From: Eubacteriales bacterium | GTDB taxonomy: Bacteria > Bacillota > Clostridia > Oscillospirales > Acutalibacteraceae | DNA: 41,536 bases | NCBI GenBank assembly: GCA_029225565.1 | Contig: JAQXWS010000011.1 | Location: 1-41,536 of the forward strand | Direction: 5' to 3' | Shown here: piece by piece, positions 15,674 through 24,507 of the stretch | Layout of the letters: every line of letters starts with the position of its first letter | How positions within the stretch are numbered: the first letter of the stretch is position 1 | Notes under the pieces: model-generated | What the model was told of the DNA's origin: nothing | The model's input: the letters and a program-made list of their open reading frames with translations, nothing else | Databases searched by the model: none | Translations under genes and position numbers: made by a program

Positions 15674-15690
15674 AACCTTACAAAATCTTA
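15674..15690 (-). promoter_or_regulatory. Direct-repeat box upstream of the two-component promoter
   Basis: Plus-strand AACCTTA (15674-15680) and AATCTTA (15684-15690) with a 10-bp period, followed by AGAATC. It matches the box at 13672-13689 (AATCTTA twice, followed by AGATTT). Likely binding site of the encoded OmpR-family regulator. Confidence 0.55.
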
Positions 15691-15753
15691 AGAATCACAC
15701 TAAAAGCTCAATTGACAAATTCTTTTTGGATTTATCCATACGAATAATGCAAT

Positions 15754-15781
15754 AAAAAAAGGAGTGTCACTGGACACTCCT
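15754..15781 (-). terminator. Terminator of the zinc-ribbon gene
   Basis: Stem AGGAGTGTC / GACACTCCT (15760-15781) with an ACTG loop; seven T follow on the minus strand. Confidence 0.88.
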
Positions 15782-15793
15782 CAATAATTTAGG

Positions 15794-16195
15794 TTATTCC
15801 TTGTCTTCGTCTTCGTCGTACTCAACCTCGAACTCAAGGTGTTCGCCACAATTAGGGCACTCAAAATCGCCCTGCATAATTGTGTCCTCGTCAACGGCAA
15901 TAACCTCGCCGCAAGAAGGACATTCTACCTCAAAGTCCTCCTCGTCGCCGCAGCAATCGCAATCGCAATCACAATCGTCGTAAACATACTCCTCAAGGTC
16001 AGCAAGGTCCTCGTCAACAGAATCAATCTGCTCGCCAAGAAGCTCAAGACCCTCGGTCATATCCTCAATGTCCTCGGTAAGGTTGGAAAGCACATCAACA
16101 ATAGCGTTGAATACCTTGCCTTCCTTGCTGTTTGCGTCAATATCAAGGCCGTCAATAAGGCCCTTAAGATAGCCCAAGCTCTCCGATGTTTCCAT
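15794..16195 (-). CDS. Acidic zinc-ribbon protein (CD1247-like)
   Basis: A 133-residue, strongly acidic protein. The N-terminal helical part (1-70: YLKGLIDGLDID, then Leu/Glu heptad-like repeats) matches the small Clostridia family often labelled CD1247 N-terminal domain. An Asp-Cys alternating stretch (DDCDCDCDCC) leads into a zinc ribbon with CPSCGE and CPNCGE about 20 residues apart, and an acidic tail closes it. The function of the family is unknown to me. It lies 18 nt downstream of efp on the same strand and probably shares its transcript. GAGAGG precedes the ATG. Confidence 0.75.
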   Translation of the reverse strand: METSESLGYLKGLIDGLDIDANSKEGKVFNAIVDVLSNLTEDIEDMTEGLELLGEQIDSVDEDLADLEEYVYDDCDCDCDCCGDEEDFEVECPSCGEVIAVDEDTIMQGDFECPNCGEHLEFEVEYDEDEDKE

Positions 16196-16213
16196 AATAA
16201 ATACCTCTCTTAG

Positions 16214-16771
16214 TTATGCTCTTTCCATATACTCGCAAGTACGAGTGTCAATACGAATCATATCGCCCTCGTTAATAAACAAAGGAACGCGAATCTCTGC
16301 ACCGGTCTCTACAGTTGCCGGCTTGAGTGTGTTGGTGGCAGTGTTGCCCTTGAGACCCGGCTCTGTGTGAGTAACCTCAAGAGTAACGAAGGTAGGAGGC
16401 TCCACGCCAAATACCTTGCCCTTGTAGGACAGAATCTTGCATTCCTCATTTTCCTTAACGAACTTGAAGCTGTCAGGAAGGTCAGCCTCTGCAACCGGCT
16501 CCATCTCGAAGGTCTCGTTGTCCATAAAATAATACATACCGTCATCGTTGTAGGAATACTGCATATTTCTTCTCTCGATATAAGCAGTTGGGTACTTTGA
16601 TGATGGGTTGTAGCTCTTTTCTACTACTGAGCCGGTGATTACATTCTTAGTCTTAGTTCTAACGAATGCTGCTCCCTTACCCGGCTTTACATGCTGAAAC
16701 TCAATAACCTGAAGTACGTTGCCGTCCTCCTCAAAGGTTACGCCGTTTCTGAAATCGCCTGCTGAAATCAT
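16214..16771 (-). CDS. efp: Translation elongation factor P
   Basis: A 185-residue EF-P with three beta-barrel domains. It enters the ribosome between P and E sites and relieves stalling at polyproline. The tip loop [12 protein letters not shown] carries K32, the position that is modified in many bacteria. The C-terminal domain runs from [15 protein letters not shown] to the usual end [14 protein letters not shown]. The start is placed at 16771, where GGAGG precedes the ATG by 7 nt; the upstream in-frame extension is non-homologous. It lies 42 nt after aroQ. Confidence 0.97.
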   Translation of the reverse strand: MISAGDFRNGVTFEEDGNVLQVIEFQHVKPGKGAAFVRTKTKNVITGSVVEKSYNPSSKYPTAYIERRNMQYSYNDDGMYYFMDNETFEMEPVAEADLPDSFKFVKENEECKILSYKGKVFGVEPPTFVTLEVTHTEPGLKGNTATNTLKPATVETGAEIRVPLFINEGDMIRIDTRTCEYMERA

Positions 16772-16813
16772 ATTTATACCTCCATGTATAATATTTATTA
16801 TTACCAATATATT

Positions 16814-17248
16814 TTACAGTATTTCTAACAATAAATCAATACCCATTTTGTAACTATCTTTGCCAAAGCCGGAAATTTGCTTTACGCAAACATCGGTGAT
16901 TACACTTGTTTTGCGAAAATCCTCCCTGGCGTGTATATCGCTCATGTGTACCTCAACAAAAGGCGTATAGTCCTGCACAGCCTCGATAGCGTCACGAATG
17001 GCATAAGAATAGTGCGTATATGCGCCGGCATTGATTACAACACCGTCATAATCGTTACGGCTGGCGTGAATAGCGTCAATAATATCGCCCTCGTGATTGG
17101 ACTGATAAAAAAACATTTCTGCTCCTCTGCTCTCACCGTAGGCCTTGAGAGCGCAGTTAATATCCTCCAGCGTCTCGGCACCGTACACATCCTTTTTTCT
17201 GATTCCGGTCATATTCAAATTAGGACCGTTAAGCACTAATATTTTCAT
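16814..17248 (-). CDS. aroQ: Type II 3-dehydroquinate dehydratase
   Basis: A 144-residue dodecameric-type enzyme of the shikimate pathway (3-dehydroquinate to 3-dehydroshikimate). It shows NGPNLNMTGIR, catalytic Tyr in DVYG (Y22), FYQSNHEGDIID, the substrate-binding NAGAYTHYSYAI, and EVHMSDIHARE with the active-site His/Arg. Full family length. It is the first gene of the aroQ-efp-zinc-ribbon transcript. The aroQ-efp pairing is common in Firmicutes. Confidence 0.95.
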   Translation of the reverse strand: MKILVLNGPNLNMTGIRKKDVYGAETLEDINCALKAYGESRGAEMFFYQSNHEGDIIDAIHASRNDYDGVVINAGAYTHYSYAIRDAIEAVQDYTPFVEVHMSDIHAREDFRKTSVITDVCVKQISGFGKDSYKMGIDLLLEIL

Positions 17249-17263
17249 ATAATCACCACTGAT

Positions 17264-17292
17264 ATATTATCATATAACATTACACAATGCAA
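17264..17292 (-). promoter_or_regulatory. Probable promoter of aroQ-efp
   Basis: Minus strand TTGCAT (17287-17292), 17-bp spacer, TAATAT (17264-17269), 16 nt upstream of the aroQ ATG, which leaves a very short leader. Confidence 0.45.
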
Positions 17293-17330
17293 CAAAAAAC
17301 AAAGTAAAAGCAGGTCGTACGACCTGCTTT
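17290..17330 (-). terminator. Terminator of rpsU
   Basis: Palindrome of 24 nt at 17307-17330 (AAAGCAGGTC / GACCTGCTTT); on the minus strand it is followed by a T-rich tract (17290-17306). Confidence 0.88.
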
Positions 17331-17333
17331 GTA

Positions 17334-17510
17334 TTACTTATACTTTCTTTTACGAGCTGCCTCGCTCTTCTTCTTACGAGCAACAGATGGCTTCTCGTAA
17401 TGCTCTCTCTTTCTTACTTCCTGGATGATACCATCGCGAGAAGTCTGGCGCTTGAATCTGCGGAGTGCGCTATCAAGAGATTCGTTTTCCTTAACTTTTA
17501 CTTGGCTCAT
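17334..17510 (-). CDS. rpsU: 30S ribosomal protein S21
   Basis: A 58-residue basic protein. It begins [19 protein letters not shown], contains [20 protein letters not shown], and ends in the Lys/Arg-rich [12 protein letters not shown], an unmistakable bS21. It binds the 30S platform near the anti-Shine-Dalgarno region. GGAGG lies upstream of the ATG at 17510, and a perfect-consensus promoter precedes it. It is monocistronic with its own terminator. Confidence 0.97.
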   Translation of the reverse strand: MSQVKVKENESLDSALRRFKRQTSRDGIIQEVRKREHYEKPSVARKKKSEAARKRKYK

Positions 17511-17579
17511 TATATTCCCTCCCTCCGACTCTTGTCAGGGGTATTTGTTATATCAATACCAAATTTTTATAACGCAGTA

Positions 17580-17608
17580 ATTATATAAGATAAAATCATA
17601 ATTGTCAA
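17580..17608 (-). promoter_or_regulatory. Consensus promoter of rpsU
   Basis: Minus strand TTGACA (17603-17608), 17-bp spacer, TATAAT (17580-17585), both hexamers perfect. The leader before rpsU is about 60 nt. Confidence 0.85.
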
Positions 17609-17643
17609 GTAATTTTGTCGAATATTGCAAAAAAATGTGACAA

Positions 17644-19968
17644 TTACTTTTTGTACACTATTGATACGGTTACGGAGCTGCTGCCAAAGCATTTGCTGTC
17701 GCCAACATTTACATAGCTGCGCACGCGGTAATAATAGCGCTTTCCGGCAGTTACGCCGGTATTGATATATGATGTCGAGGAGCCCGAAGTAACAGTTGCA
17801 ACAGCAGTATATCCGCTTGACTTCTTGGTGGAGCGATATATACGATAGCCGCTTACGCCGGTCTGCTTTGTCCAGCTAATCTTAACGCCGCTGCTTTTGT
17901 TAGCAAGGCTTACGCCCTTAACCTTGGGAGGCTGAACACGAACGGTCTTTTGTACCGACGGCTCGCTGGCGCCGATGCGGTTGCGTGCATATACTTGGAA
18001 CACATAGGTCTTGCCGGTGGTGAGACCGCTGATATTAATATGCGTATCCTCCGTAGGCTGGGTAGCGTGCCAATTCCTACCGCTAATCTTGTAATATACG
18101 ATATAAGAGGTGGCCTTGTTTACCTCATTCCAGGTGAGGGATACTGAGGTTGGCGTTCTGCGATTGACAACAAAATTGCCGGGTCTGTCCAGACTTAGCA
18201 TAATACCCTGGGAGGGACTGTTGGACAAGCTGCTGGTATAAGTTGTGCCCTTCTTGACTACATAGCGCTTCGTCTTGTAGTAATAGGTGGTGTTAAGTTG
18301 AATACTTGTGTCCAAAAAGCTGTTTACGCCGCAAGAATCAACCACTCCCACACGAGTGTAGCCGCTGTCCTTGTTGGTGGAGCGATAAATGTAATAACCC
18401 GTTACATCGTCAACTGTAGCATACTTTACCAAAATACCCGATGAGGTCTGGGATACTTCTATGTCCGAACTGCTGGCAGGCATTTGCCTAAAGGAGCGCT
18501 CGGAATAATAGCTCTTGCCGAACTTGTTGCGTTCCAGCAAGCGACAAGTATATGTTTCGCCGAGCTTTAGCTTAGTTAGAACAATTTTTGTCTCCTTTGT
18601 GGCACCGGACTTGACAACATTGCCCTTTGAGTCCTTGATGGTATATACAAACTCATCCTGGGCGCCGTCGCCCACAAACCTAAAGCGCATGGAGGTTGTG
18701 GACTCTCTGTAAAATTTAGTCTGGGGCTTACCTAATCTGTATTTTGCCTCAAGAGGCTTTGAGGTGGAATAATGCATTTTGCCATCCACCATAACATATC
18801 TCCTGAACTTATAATAATACTTTTTTCCATATTCAACAGTAGTGTCAATACAGCCTGTGGATGATTTTGTAGTAACGGTTTTTAGCTTTTTGAATGTGCC
18901 GGTGCTACTGTTAGAGCGATACACAATTACTCCGTCAAGGTCGCTGTACGGTACCCAATCAAGGCGCAATCCCGTCTTTGCCGGGCTGTATGTCAGCTTT
19001 GCTACCTGTGGAGGAAGCGCTGTTTTTTCCAACACATTACTGTAATCCCGCCATATTCCATCGACTCTGGCACATACTCTGAAGCAATACTTTGTTCCCG
19101 GAGTAAGACCGGAAATAGTGTATTGAGTATCCTTTGCCTCAGATGTTGCAGTTGTATATGACTTACCGTCGGCAGGCTTGTACTGAACTCTGTAGCGAGT
19201 AGCGCTCATAATTTTGTCCCAGCTGAGCCTGATGGTAGCAGAATTAACGCGTTTGCCGGTAACGGTGGGCTTGGTTACATTTGTCGGAATGTACTTATCA
19301 TCATAATTAACATATCTGTTGATAGTAATGCCGACGCCGTTGTCCTTCATTTTGTTATAGAACAAGCGATTATTGGAATACATACTGCCGTTGGATTTGT
19401 ACTCATTTTGGGTAGGATTATTTTTCCAGCTGCTCCAGTACAGGGAATCGACATGGCAATCGGTGCTGTCATAATCAACAGTTTGGTAATTGGCATGATA
19501 CAGACGGAGTCTGGTATCGTTTATGCTATATACCATAAAGGTGTGGGTACTGGTGTTAGCGGTGGAGCCGGTCAAGGTACCGTAGTGTATTACATCACCG
19601 GGCAACGCATACTTTACAAAAAAGTCCTTAATATCTTCTATCGTTGAGGAGGTAGGCGTCTTTACCTTGGTTGTATATGTGGCTACTGTCTTGTAGTTGC
19701 CGGAATTGTGGTGGCTCTTATAGTTACCGTACAATCCCTCTCCGTCATATTTCGCTCCATACAGTTTTTCGCATACCTTGCTGACAAACAGGTAACAGTT
19801 ACCGGTAACGATAGCTGTTTTGCCGGGAATGAAGCCGGTAATAGTCTGAATTTGGTCAAGTTTTTCCTGGGCATACATCCTGGTTGCAGAATATGCCACA
19901 ACACCGGTGGAGCCGACAGTGGACAGCAACATAACCGTTGCCATAAGTAATGACAGCACTTTTTTCAT
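17644..19968 (-). CDS. Secreted protein: cysteine-hydrolase-like head plus six Fn3 domains
   Basis: A 774-residue protein with a signal peptide (MKKVLSLLMATVMLLSTVG, cleavage near AYS). Residues about 35-230 resemble an NlpC/P60 or CHAP-type papain-fold domain: C58 in TGNCYLFVSKVC, LPGDVIHYG, H142 in STHTFMVYS, and a following YHANY that could supply the third polar residue. Such domains cut peptidoglycan peptides or amide bonds. The rest (about 236-774) is six Fn3-like domains that alternate between a short type (LTPGTKYCFRVCARV) and a longer type (YYYKFRRYV, YYYKTKRYV, YYYRVRSYV). The ATG at 19968 is chosen because GGAGGTG lies 6-8 nt upstream and begins the signal peptide. No LPXTG or SLH anchor is visible. 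Confidence 0.82.
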   Translation of the reverse strand: MKKVLSLLMATVMLLSTVGSTGVVAYSATRMYAQEKLDQIQTITGFIPGKTAIVTGNCYLFVSKVCEKLYGAKYDGEGLYGNYKSHHNSGNYKTVATYTTKVKTPTSSTIEDIKDFFVKYALPGDVIHYGTLTGSTANTSTHTFMVYSINDTRLRLYHANYQTVDYDSTDCHVDSLYWSSWKNNPTQNEYKSNGSMYSNNRLFYNKMKDNGVGITINRYVNYDDKYIPTNVTKPTVTGKRVNSATIRLSWDKIMSATRYRVQYKPADGKSYTTATSEAKDTQYTISGLTPGTKYCFRVCARVDGIWRDYSNVLEKTALPPQVAKLTYSPAKTGLRLDWVPYSDLDGVIVYRSNSSTGTFKKLKTVTTKSSTGCIDTTVEYGKKYYYKFRRYVMVDGKMHYSTSKPLEAKYRLGKPQTKFYRESTTSMRFRFVGDGAQDEFVYTIKDSKGNVVKSGATKETKIVLTKLKLGETYTCRLLERNKFGKSYYSERSFRQMPASSSDIEVSQTSSGILVKYATVDDVTGYYIYRSTNKDSGYTRVGVVDSCGVNSFLDTSIQLNTTYYYKTKRYVVKKGTTYTSSLSNSPSQGIMLSLDRPGNFVVNRRTPTSVSLTWNEVNKATSYIVYYKISGRNWHATQPTEDTHINISGLTTGKTYVFQVYARNRIGASEPSVQKTVRVQPPKVKGVSLANKSSGVKISWTKQTGVSGYRIYRSTKKSSGYTAVATVTSGSSTSYINTGVTAGKRYYYRVRSYVNVGDSKCFGSSSVTVSIVYKK

Positions 19969-19994
19969 ACCTTGCACCTCCAAATACGCCGATA

Positions 19995-20023
19995 ATTATA
20001 CCATATTCGACAAATTTAGTCAA
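19995..20023 (-). promoter_or_regulatory. Promoter of the Fn3/hydrolase gene
   Basis: Minus strand TTGACT (20018-20023), 17-bp spacer, TGG+TATAAT (19995-20000). Confidence 0.8.
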
Positions 20024-20053
20024 ATAAGAAGAGCACCCCCGTACGGAGTGCTC
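20020..20053 (-). terminator. Terminator after leuS
   Basis: Stem GAGCAC (20031-20036) / GTGCTC (20048-20053) with an internal CCGTACGG palindrome; the following minus-strand tract TTCTTATTTGA is only moderately T-rich. It overlaps the -35 of the next promoter. Confidence 0.6.
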
Positions 20054-20071
20054 CTAAATATAATATATAAA

Positions 20072-22480
20072 TTAGTTAGCAACAATATTTACCAGCTTGC
20101 CGGGAACATAGATTTCCTTGCGTATTGTCTTGCCTGCAATCAGCTCTGCAATCTTTTCGTCTGCCTTGGCGGCGGCAATCACCTCGTCCCGGGGCATATC
20201 AACGCTGATGGTCATACGGGAACGAACCTTGCCCATAACCTGAAGAACAATCTCAACAGTATTTTCTACAGTCTTTGCCTCGTCGTATGTTGGCCATTGA
20301 GCCTCGTTAACCATACCGCCGAAGTTCATAACATCCCACATTTCCTCTGTTACATGAGGAGCGAAGGGATTGAGGAGTATTGTGAGAGTTCTGAGCTCCG
20401 CTTTGTTGCAGCCCTTCTGGGTAAACTCATTTACGAGAGTCATCATGGATGCAATGGCTGTATTAGCCTTTAGGTTGTCAATATCTGCAGAAACCTTTTT
20501 GATAGTCTTGTGAATCAGTGCCTCGTGCTGTGATGAATATTTGTCACCGTCAACAACCTTTTCCTGCAGATTCCAGAACTTTTCAATAAATCTTTTGCAA
20601 CCCTTGATGGAGTCGCTGTTCCAGGGAGCAGCCTTTTCAAAATCGCCGATAAACATCTCATAAAGGCGCATTGTGTCCGCACCGTACTGGTCAACAATCT
20701 CGTCAGGGTTAACAACATTGCCGCGGGACTTACTCATTTTTTCGCCGTTCTCGCCGAGAATCATACCGTGAGAGGTACGCTTTTGGTACGGCTCGGGAGT
20801 AGGAACAACGCCGATGTCATACAGGAACTTGTGCCAAAATCTGGAATACAGCAGATGCAGAGTAGTATGCTCCATACCGCCGTTGTACCAATCAACCGGT
20901 GACCAGTAGTTGACAGCTTCCTTGGATACAAGTGCGTTGTCGTTGTGCGGGTCCATATAACGCAGGAAGTACCAGGATGAACCTGCCCACTGGGGCATTG
21001 TGTCGGTCTCTCTCTTGGCAGGACCGCCGCAGCAAGGACAAGTGGTGTTGACCCAATCCGTCATCTTTGCCAGCGGTGATTCGCCTGTATCTGTTGGCTC
21101 GTAGGACTCAACATTGGGCAATGTCAGGGGTAATTCACTTTCGGGCAGAGGAACAAAGCCGCACTTATCGCACTTTACAATAGGAATAGGCTCGCCCCAA
21201 TATCTCTGGCGTGAGAACACCCAGTCACGAAGCTTGAAATTAACCTTTTGGTGGCCCTTGCCCTCTTTGGTGAGCCAATCGGTGATAGCGACCTTAGCCT
21301 CCTCAACGGACATACCGGTAAGGAATGACGAATTAGTCAGAACACCGGTAGCACAATCGGTAAACGGCTCGTTCTCTACGCCTACCTGCGACCCTGCTAC
21401 AACCTCGATAATGGGCAGGTCAAATTTCTTTGCGAACTCCCAGTCACGGGTATCGTGAGCAGGTACAGCCATAATGGCGCCGGTTCCGTATGATGTAAGT
21501 ACATAATCAGAAATAAAGATAGGAATTTCGGTATCGTTTACAGGATTGATACCCATAACTCCCTCCAGCTTTACGCCGGTTTTTTCCTTGTTCAATTCGG
21601 TACGCTCAAAATCGCTTTTGTGTGCGGCCTCGTCCTGATATGCGCGGACCTGGTCAAGATTGGTAATCCTGTCTGCCCATTTTTCGATAAGCTCATGCTC
21701 CGGTGAGATAACCATATATGTTGCGCCGAACAGAGTGTCAGGTCTGGTTGTATATACAGTCAGAGTGTCGCCCAAGGTAGTACCGAAGTCAACCTCCGCA
21801 CCGGTGGAACGACCTATCCAGTTGCGCTGCTGAACCTTTACTCTGTCGATAAAATCGACCATGTCAAGGTCCTTAACAAGTCTGTCGGCATATTCTGTAA
21901 TCTTTAGCATCCACTGGCTCTGATTCTTACGGATAACCTCGCTGCCGCATCTCTCGCAAACGCCGTTAACAACCTCCTCATTGGCAAGCACGCACTTGCA
22001 GGAGGTGCACCAGTTAACAGCCATTTCCTTTTTGTAAGCAAGGCCCTTTTTGAACAACTGAAGAAAAATCCACTGTGTCCACTTGTAATACGATGGGTCG
22101 GTGGTGTTAATTTCTCTGCTCCAGTCAAAGGAAAAGCCCAATGCCTGCAGCTGTGCCTTGAAGTGGGCAATATTATTTTTTGTTACTTCTGCCGGATGTA
22201 TATGATTCTTGATAGCAAAGTTTTCGGTAGGGAGACCGAATGCGTCCCAGCCCATTGGGTACAGTACATTGTAGCCCTCCAGCCTCTTCTTTCGTGCCAC
22301 AATATCAAGGGCTGTGTAAGAACGGGGGTGACCCACATGAAGTCCCTGGCCTGACGGATACGGGAACTCAACCAAGCAATAGAATTTGGGTTGGTCGCTG
22401 TTTTCTTTAGCGGCAAAGGTGTTTTGGGAATACCAGATGTTTTGCCACTTAGATTCTATTTGTTTATAATTATAATCCAT
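20072..22480 (-). CDS. leuS: Leucyl-tRNA synthetase
   Basis: An 802-residue class I synthetase charging tRNA-Leu. It shows the HIGH variant HVGHP (48-52), the zinc-binding Cys region [13 protein letters not shown]...CERCGS (about 155-180), the CP1 editing domain with [15 protein letters not shown] and [19 protein letters not shown], and [10 protein letters not shown] toward the anticodon domain, so it is complete. GGAGG lies 7 nt upstream of the ATG. It is the last gene of the superoperon, 38 nt after rsfS. That gap is too short for a T-box leader, unlike many Firmicute leuS genes. Confidence 0.98.
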   Translation of the reverse strand: MDYNYKQIESKWQNIWYSQNTFAAKENSDQPKFYCLVEFPYPSGQGLHVGHPRSYTALDIVARKKRLEGYNVLYPMGWDAFGLPTENFAIKNHIHPAEVTKNNIAHFKAQLQALGFSFDWSREINTTDPSYYKWTQWIFLQLFKKGLAYKKEMAVNWCTSCKCVLANEEVVNGVCERCGSEVIRKNQSQWMLKITEYADRLVKDLDMVDFIDRVKVQQRNWIGRSTGAEVDFGTTLGDTLTVYTTRPDTLFGATYMVISPEHELIEKWADRITNLDQVRAYQDEAAHKSDFERTELNKEKTGVKLEGVMGINPVNDTEIPIFISDYVLTSYGTGAIMAVPAHDTRDWEFAKKFDLPIIEVVAGSQVGVENEPFTDCATGVLTNSSFLTGMSVEEAKVAITDWLTKEGKGHQKVNFKLRDWVFSRQRYWGEPIPIVKCDKCGFVPLPESELPLTLPNVESYEPTDTGESPLAKMTDWVNTTCPCCGGPAKRETDTMPQWAGSSWYFLRYMDPHNDNALVSKEAVNYWSPVDWYNGGMEHTTLHLLYSRFWHKFLYDIGVVPTPEPYQKRTSHGMILGENGEKMSKSRGNVVNPDEIVDQYGADTMRLYEMFIGDFEKAAPWNSDSIKGCKRFIEKFWNLQEKVVDGDKYSSQHEALIHKTIKKVSADIDNLKANTAIASMMTLVNEFTQKGCNKAELRTLTILLNPFAPHVTEEMWDVMNFGGMVNEAQWPTYDEAKTVENTVEIVLQVMGKVRSRMTISVDMPRDEVIAAAKADEKIAELIAGKTIRKEIYVPGKLVNIVAN

Positions 22481-22518
22481 AATATATCCTCCAAAAAGCG
22501 AATTACTAAATTAGTATT

Positions 22519-22878
22519 TTATTCCTTTATTATAAGGTTGTCAATATCCACCTTTTCGCCGTCCTCCCACAGACGCTCAATCTGGTAAAATCCCCTCTGT
22601 GACTGATGCAGAATATGGACAACAACTCCTATATAATCAAGACATATCCAGTCGCTTCGCTCGCCCTCAACATGGTGTGGCTCGTAGCCTGCCTGTGACA
22701 GCTTGTACTCCACCTCGTCGGCAATAGCCTTAAGCTGAGTATTGGAGCTTGCTGTGGCTATAACAAAGTAATCGGTAAGGACTGTAATATCTGCAACCTT
22801 AATTACCTGAATGTCCTCCCCTCTTTTGCTATCTATTGCCTTAACAGCGATGTCAACTATTTCTCTGTAATTTTGCAT
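22519..22878 (-). CDS. rsfS: Ribosomal silencing factor RsfS
   Basis: A 119-residue RsfS/Iojap protein. It binds uL14 on the 50S subunit and blocks subunit joining during nutrient limitation. Family hallmarks are IQVIKVADITVLTDYFVIATASS, HHVEGERSDWICLDYIGVVVHI and the C-terminal FYQIERLW. It starts 1 nt after the yqeK stop in the usual nadD-yqeK-rsfS order. Confidence 0.96.
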   Translation of the reverse strand: MQNYREIVDIAVKAIDSKRGEDIQVIKVADITVLTDYFVIATASSNTQLKAIADEVEYKLSQAGYEPHHVEGERSDWICLDYIGVVVHILHQSQRGFYQIERLWEDGEKVDIDNLIIKE

Positions 22879-22879
22879 A

Positions 22880-23473
22880 TTATTTCACATTGCCTTTCTG
22901 TTTCATATTCTTTATACCCAGCACCCAGTTGTAGCAATGGAGGGTGTCAGGATGAATTTGCTTGCTTTGTTGCGCCAATTTTGTAATAGTATATGTCAAC
23001 GAATACAGCATACCGTCAAAAAAGTCGGTGTCCGTCTTTTTTCGCATAATATCAACATCGGGATAATCCCTGTCCGCCGATGTAAAGTCAGCCAGGTATA
23101 TCAACATCTCAAAGGGGGTCATATCCGCCCTGCCCGTGGTGTGGTATCTGATACCTCCCACAATATCCTCGTCATCAATACCCAATATATCACGCACATA
23201 TACGGCGCCACTCATCTGGTGGTACACATTTGGGCTTGCAAGCTCCACAGCAGTCATGGTAAAGCCTGTTGACTCTATAATTTTTTGTTGAGAATCAAGG
23301 CTTTCCTCCTTCATAATATCATGGAGAATACCTGCCACATAAGCCTTTTGGGAGTCAAGATTATTCCTTTTTGCAAGCTCTACGGCTCTATCGGCAACGC
23401 ACATACTGTGGTTAAAACGATATGGGGATAATCTGCCTTTTATTAACTCAATATACTCATCTGTGTTATACAT
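22880..23473 (-). CDS. yqeK: YqeK-family HD hydrolase (Ap4A hydrolase)
   Basis: A 197-residue HD-domain protein; family members split diadenosine tetraphosphate to ADP. It shows an early His in FNHSMCVADRAVELA, the HD pair in GILHDIMKE, and further metal/base residues in IRYHTTGRADM and YLADFTSADR. Two starts are possible: ATG 23482 is only 1 nt from the AAAGGAG, whereas ATG 23473 is 10 nt away, so the latter is preferred. It overlaps the end of nadD by 8 nt. Neighbours nadD and rsfS are the usual ones. Confidence 0.93.
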   Translation of the reverse strand: MYNTDEYIELIKGRLSPYRFNHSMCVADRAVELAKRNNLDSQKAYVAGILHDIMKEESLDSQQKIIESTGFTMTAVELASPNVYHQMSGAVYVRDILGIDDEDIVGGIRYHTTGRADMTPFEMLIYLADFTSADRDYPDVDIMRKKTDTDFFDGMLYSLTYTITKLAQQSKQIHPDTLHCYNWVLGIKNMKQKGNVK

Positions 23474-24059
23474 AGAGCCCATGCTCCTTTATATATTCAT
23501 TTACCGAACGGGGCACTAAATTCTCTATACTCTCCCCTGCCGCAATTCTTTTTCTAATCTGGGTGGAGGATACCTGTAATACATCAAAATTGGACACAAT
23601 ACTGTTTTTCATATTAGGTTGTAACGCCCGATATTCTATCAGGTCGGCGTACTCGTTATCCTCACGGGCGGCAGTTACAACCGTTACCATATCCAATATA
23701 TCGTCAGCCCTGTACCAATTTTGGAAATAAAAATACTGGTCGGAGCCGATAATCATAAATATTTTGTCGGTGGGATATACTTTCTTCAACTGACAGATAG
23801 TGTCGTAGGAATAGCTTTTGCCCTTGCGCTCCAGCTCAATGGTGCTGACCTGACAGCAATCAATATCAGCCGTTGCCAGCCGCAGCATAGCCACACGATG
23901 AGCACCGTCCACAAGGTCGTCGCCACTCTTGTGGGGTGGGACGGCAGTAGGAATCAGTATAAGTTTGTCCAAATCCAACGACCGGATATAATGCTTTGCC
24001 AATGCAATGTGTCCGTTGTGAACGGGATTGAAAGCTCCCCCGAAAATGCCGATATTCAT
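23466..24059 (-). CDS. nadD: Nicotinate-nucleotide adenylyltransferase
   Basis: A 197-residue adenylyltransferase making deamido-NAD+ from nicotinate mononucleotide and ATP. It shows GIFGGAFNPVHNGHIALA (the (H/T)xGH nucleotidyl-transfer motif), a substrate loop PTAVPPHKS, IIGSDQYFYFQNW, and the C-terminal SSTQIRKRIA. The start is set at 24059, the base of the family's N-terminal beta strand; the longer frame upstream lies within yhbY. The gap to yhbY is 1 nt and the SD is weak (AGGA), so translational coupling is likely. Confidence 0.96.
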   Translation of the reverse strand: MNIGIFGGAFNPVHNGHIALAKHYIRSLDLDKLILIPTAVPPHKSGDDLVDGAHRVAMLRLATADIDCCQVSTIELERKGKSYSYDTICQLKKVYPTDKIFMIIGSDQYFYFQNWYRADDILDMVTVVTAAREDNEYADLIEYRALQPNMKNSIVSNFDVLQVSSTQIRKRIAAGESIENLVPRSVNEYIKEHGLYV

Positions 24060-24060
24060 A

Positions 24061-24507
24061 CTACTTTGTCCTGCTCGGTTTCTTGTTTTTGTCCTTGTTA
24101 AGACGGTCATAGACAGCATAGGGATTCTTTGCTTCCTTTTCTCTCTGTCTTTGGCGCAGGCCCTTAATCTTTACTTTTTTCTTTGCCTTGGCCTTTGCCG
24201 AGCCTGAGCCGCGCTTTTTCTTTTTTTCTGCAATGCGCTCCTCATCAGCCTCTCTGTAAAGCACAATTACGCCGCCGATAACCTGAATAACCTCGGCATC
24301 CAATTTTGGCGCAAGCTGATTTGCAAACTCCTTTGGTGACATAGGTGCCGTCTCCAAATGAACGCGGATTTTGATGAGCTCGCGGGTATCGAGCGTGTCA
24401 TCAATCTGGGAAATAAGGTTATCTGTAATACCCTCCTTGCCAATCTGGATAATCGGCTCAAGTGGGTTAGCCTTTGCTCTAAGGGCTGCTCTTTCTTTTG
24501 ATGTCAT
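24061..24507 (-). CDS. yhbY: YhbY-family CRM-domain RNA-binding protein
   Basis: A 148-residue protein. Residues 1-95 form a CRM domain typical of YhbY, a ribosome-assembly-associated RNA-binding protein: LRAKANPLEPIIQIGKEGIT, ELIKIRVH, VIQVIGGVIVLYR. A Lys/Arg-rich tail of about 50 residues (AKAKKKVKIKGLRQRQ) goes beyond the usual 96-100-residue length and should bind RNA. It overlaps rdgB by 4 nt (ATGA). Confidence 0.93.
   Translation of the reverse strand: MTSKERAALRAKANPLEPIIQIGKEGITDNLISQIDDTLDTRELIKIRVHLETAPMSPKEFANQLAPKLDAEVIQVIGGVIVLYREADEERIAEKKKKRGSGSAKAKAKKKVKIKGLRQRQREKEAKNPYAVYDRLNKDKNKKPSRTK

Noticed and set aside
19968..19983. Upstream TTG as start of the Fn3/hydrolase gene
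   Set aside because: The TTG overlaps the GGAGGTG ribosome site itself; the ATG 15 nt downstream has proper spacing and starts the signal peptide.
22481..22518. T-box riboswitch before leuS
   Set aside because: Only 38 nt separate rsfS and leuS, and no specifier or antiterminator structure fits.
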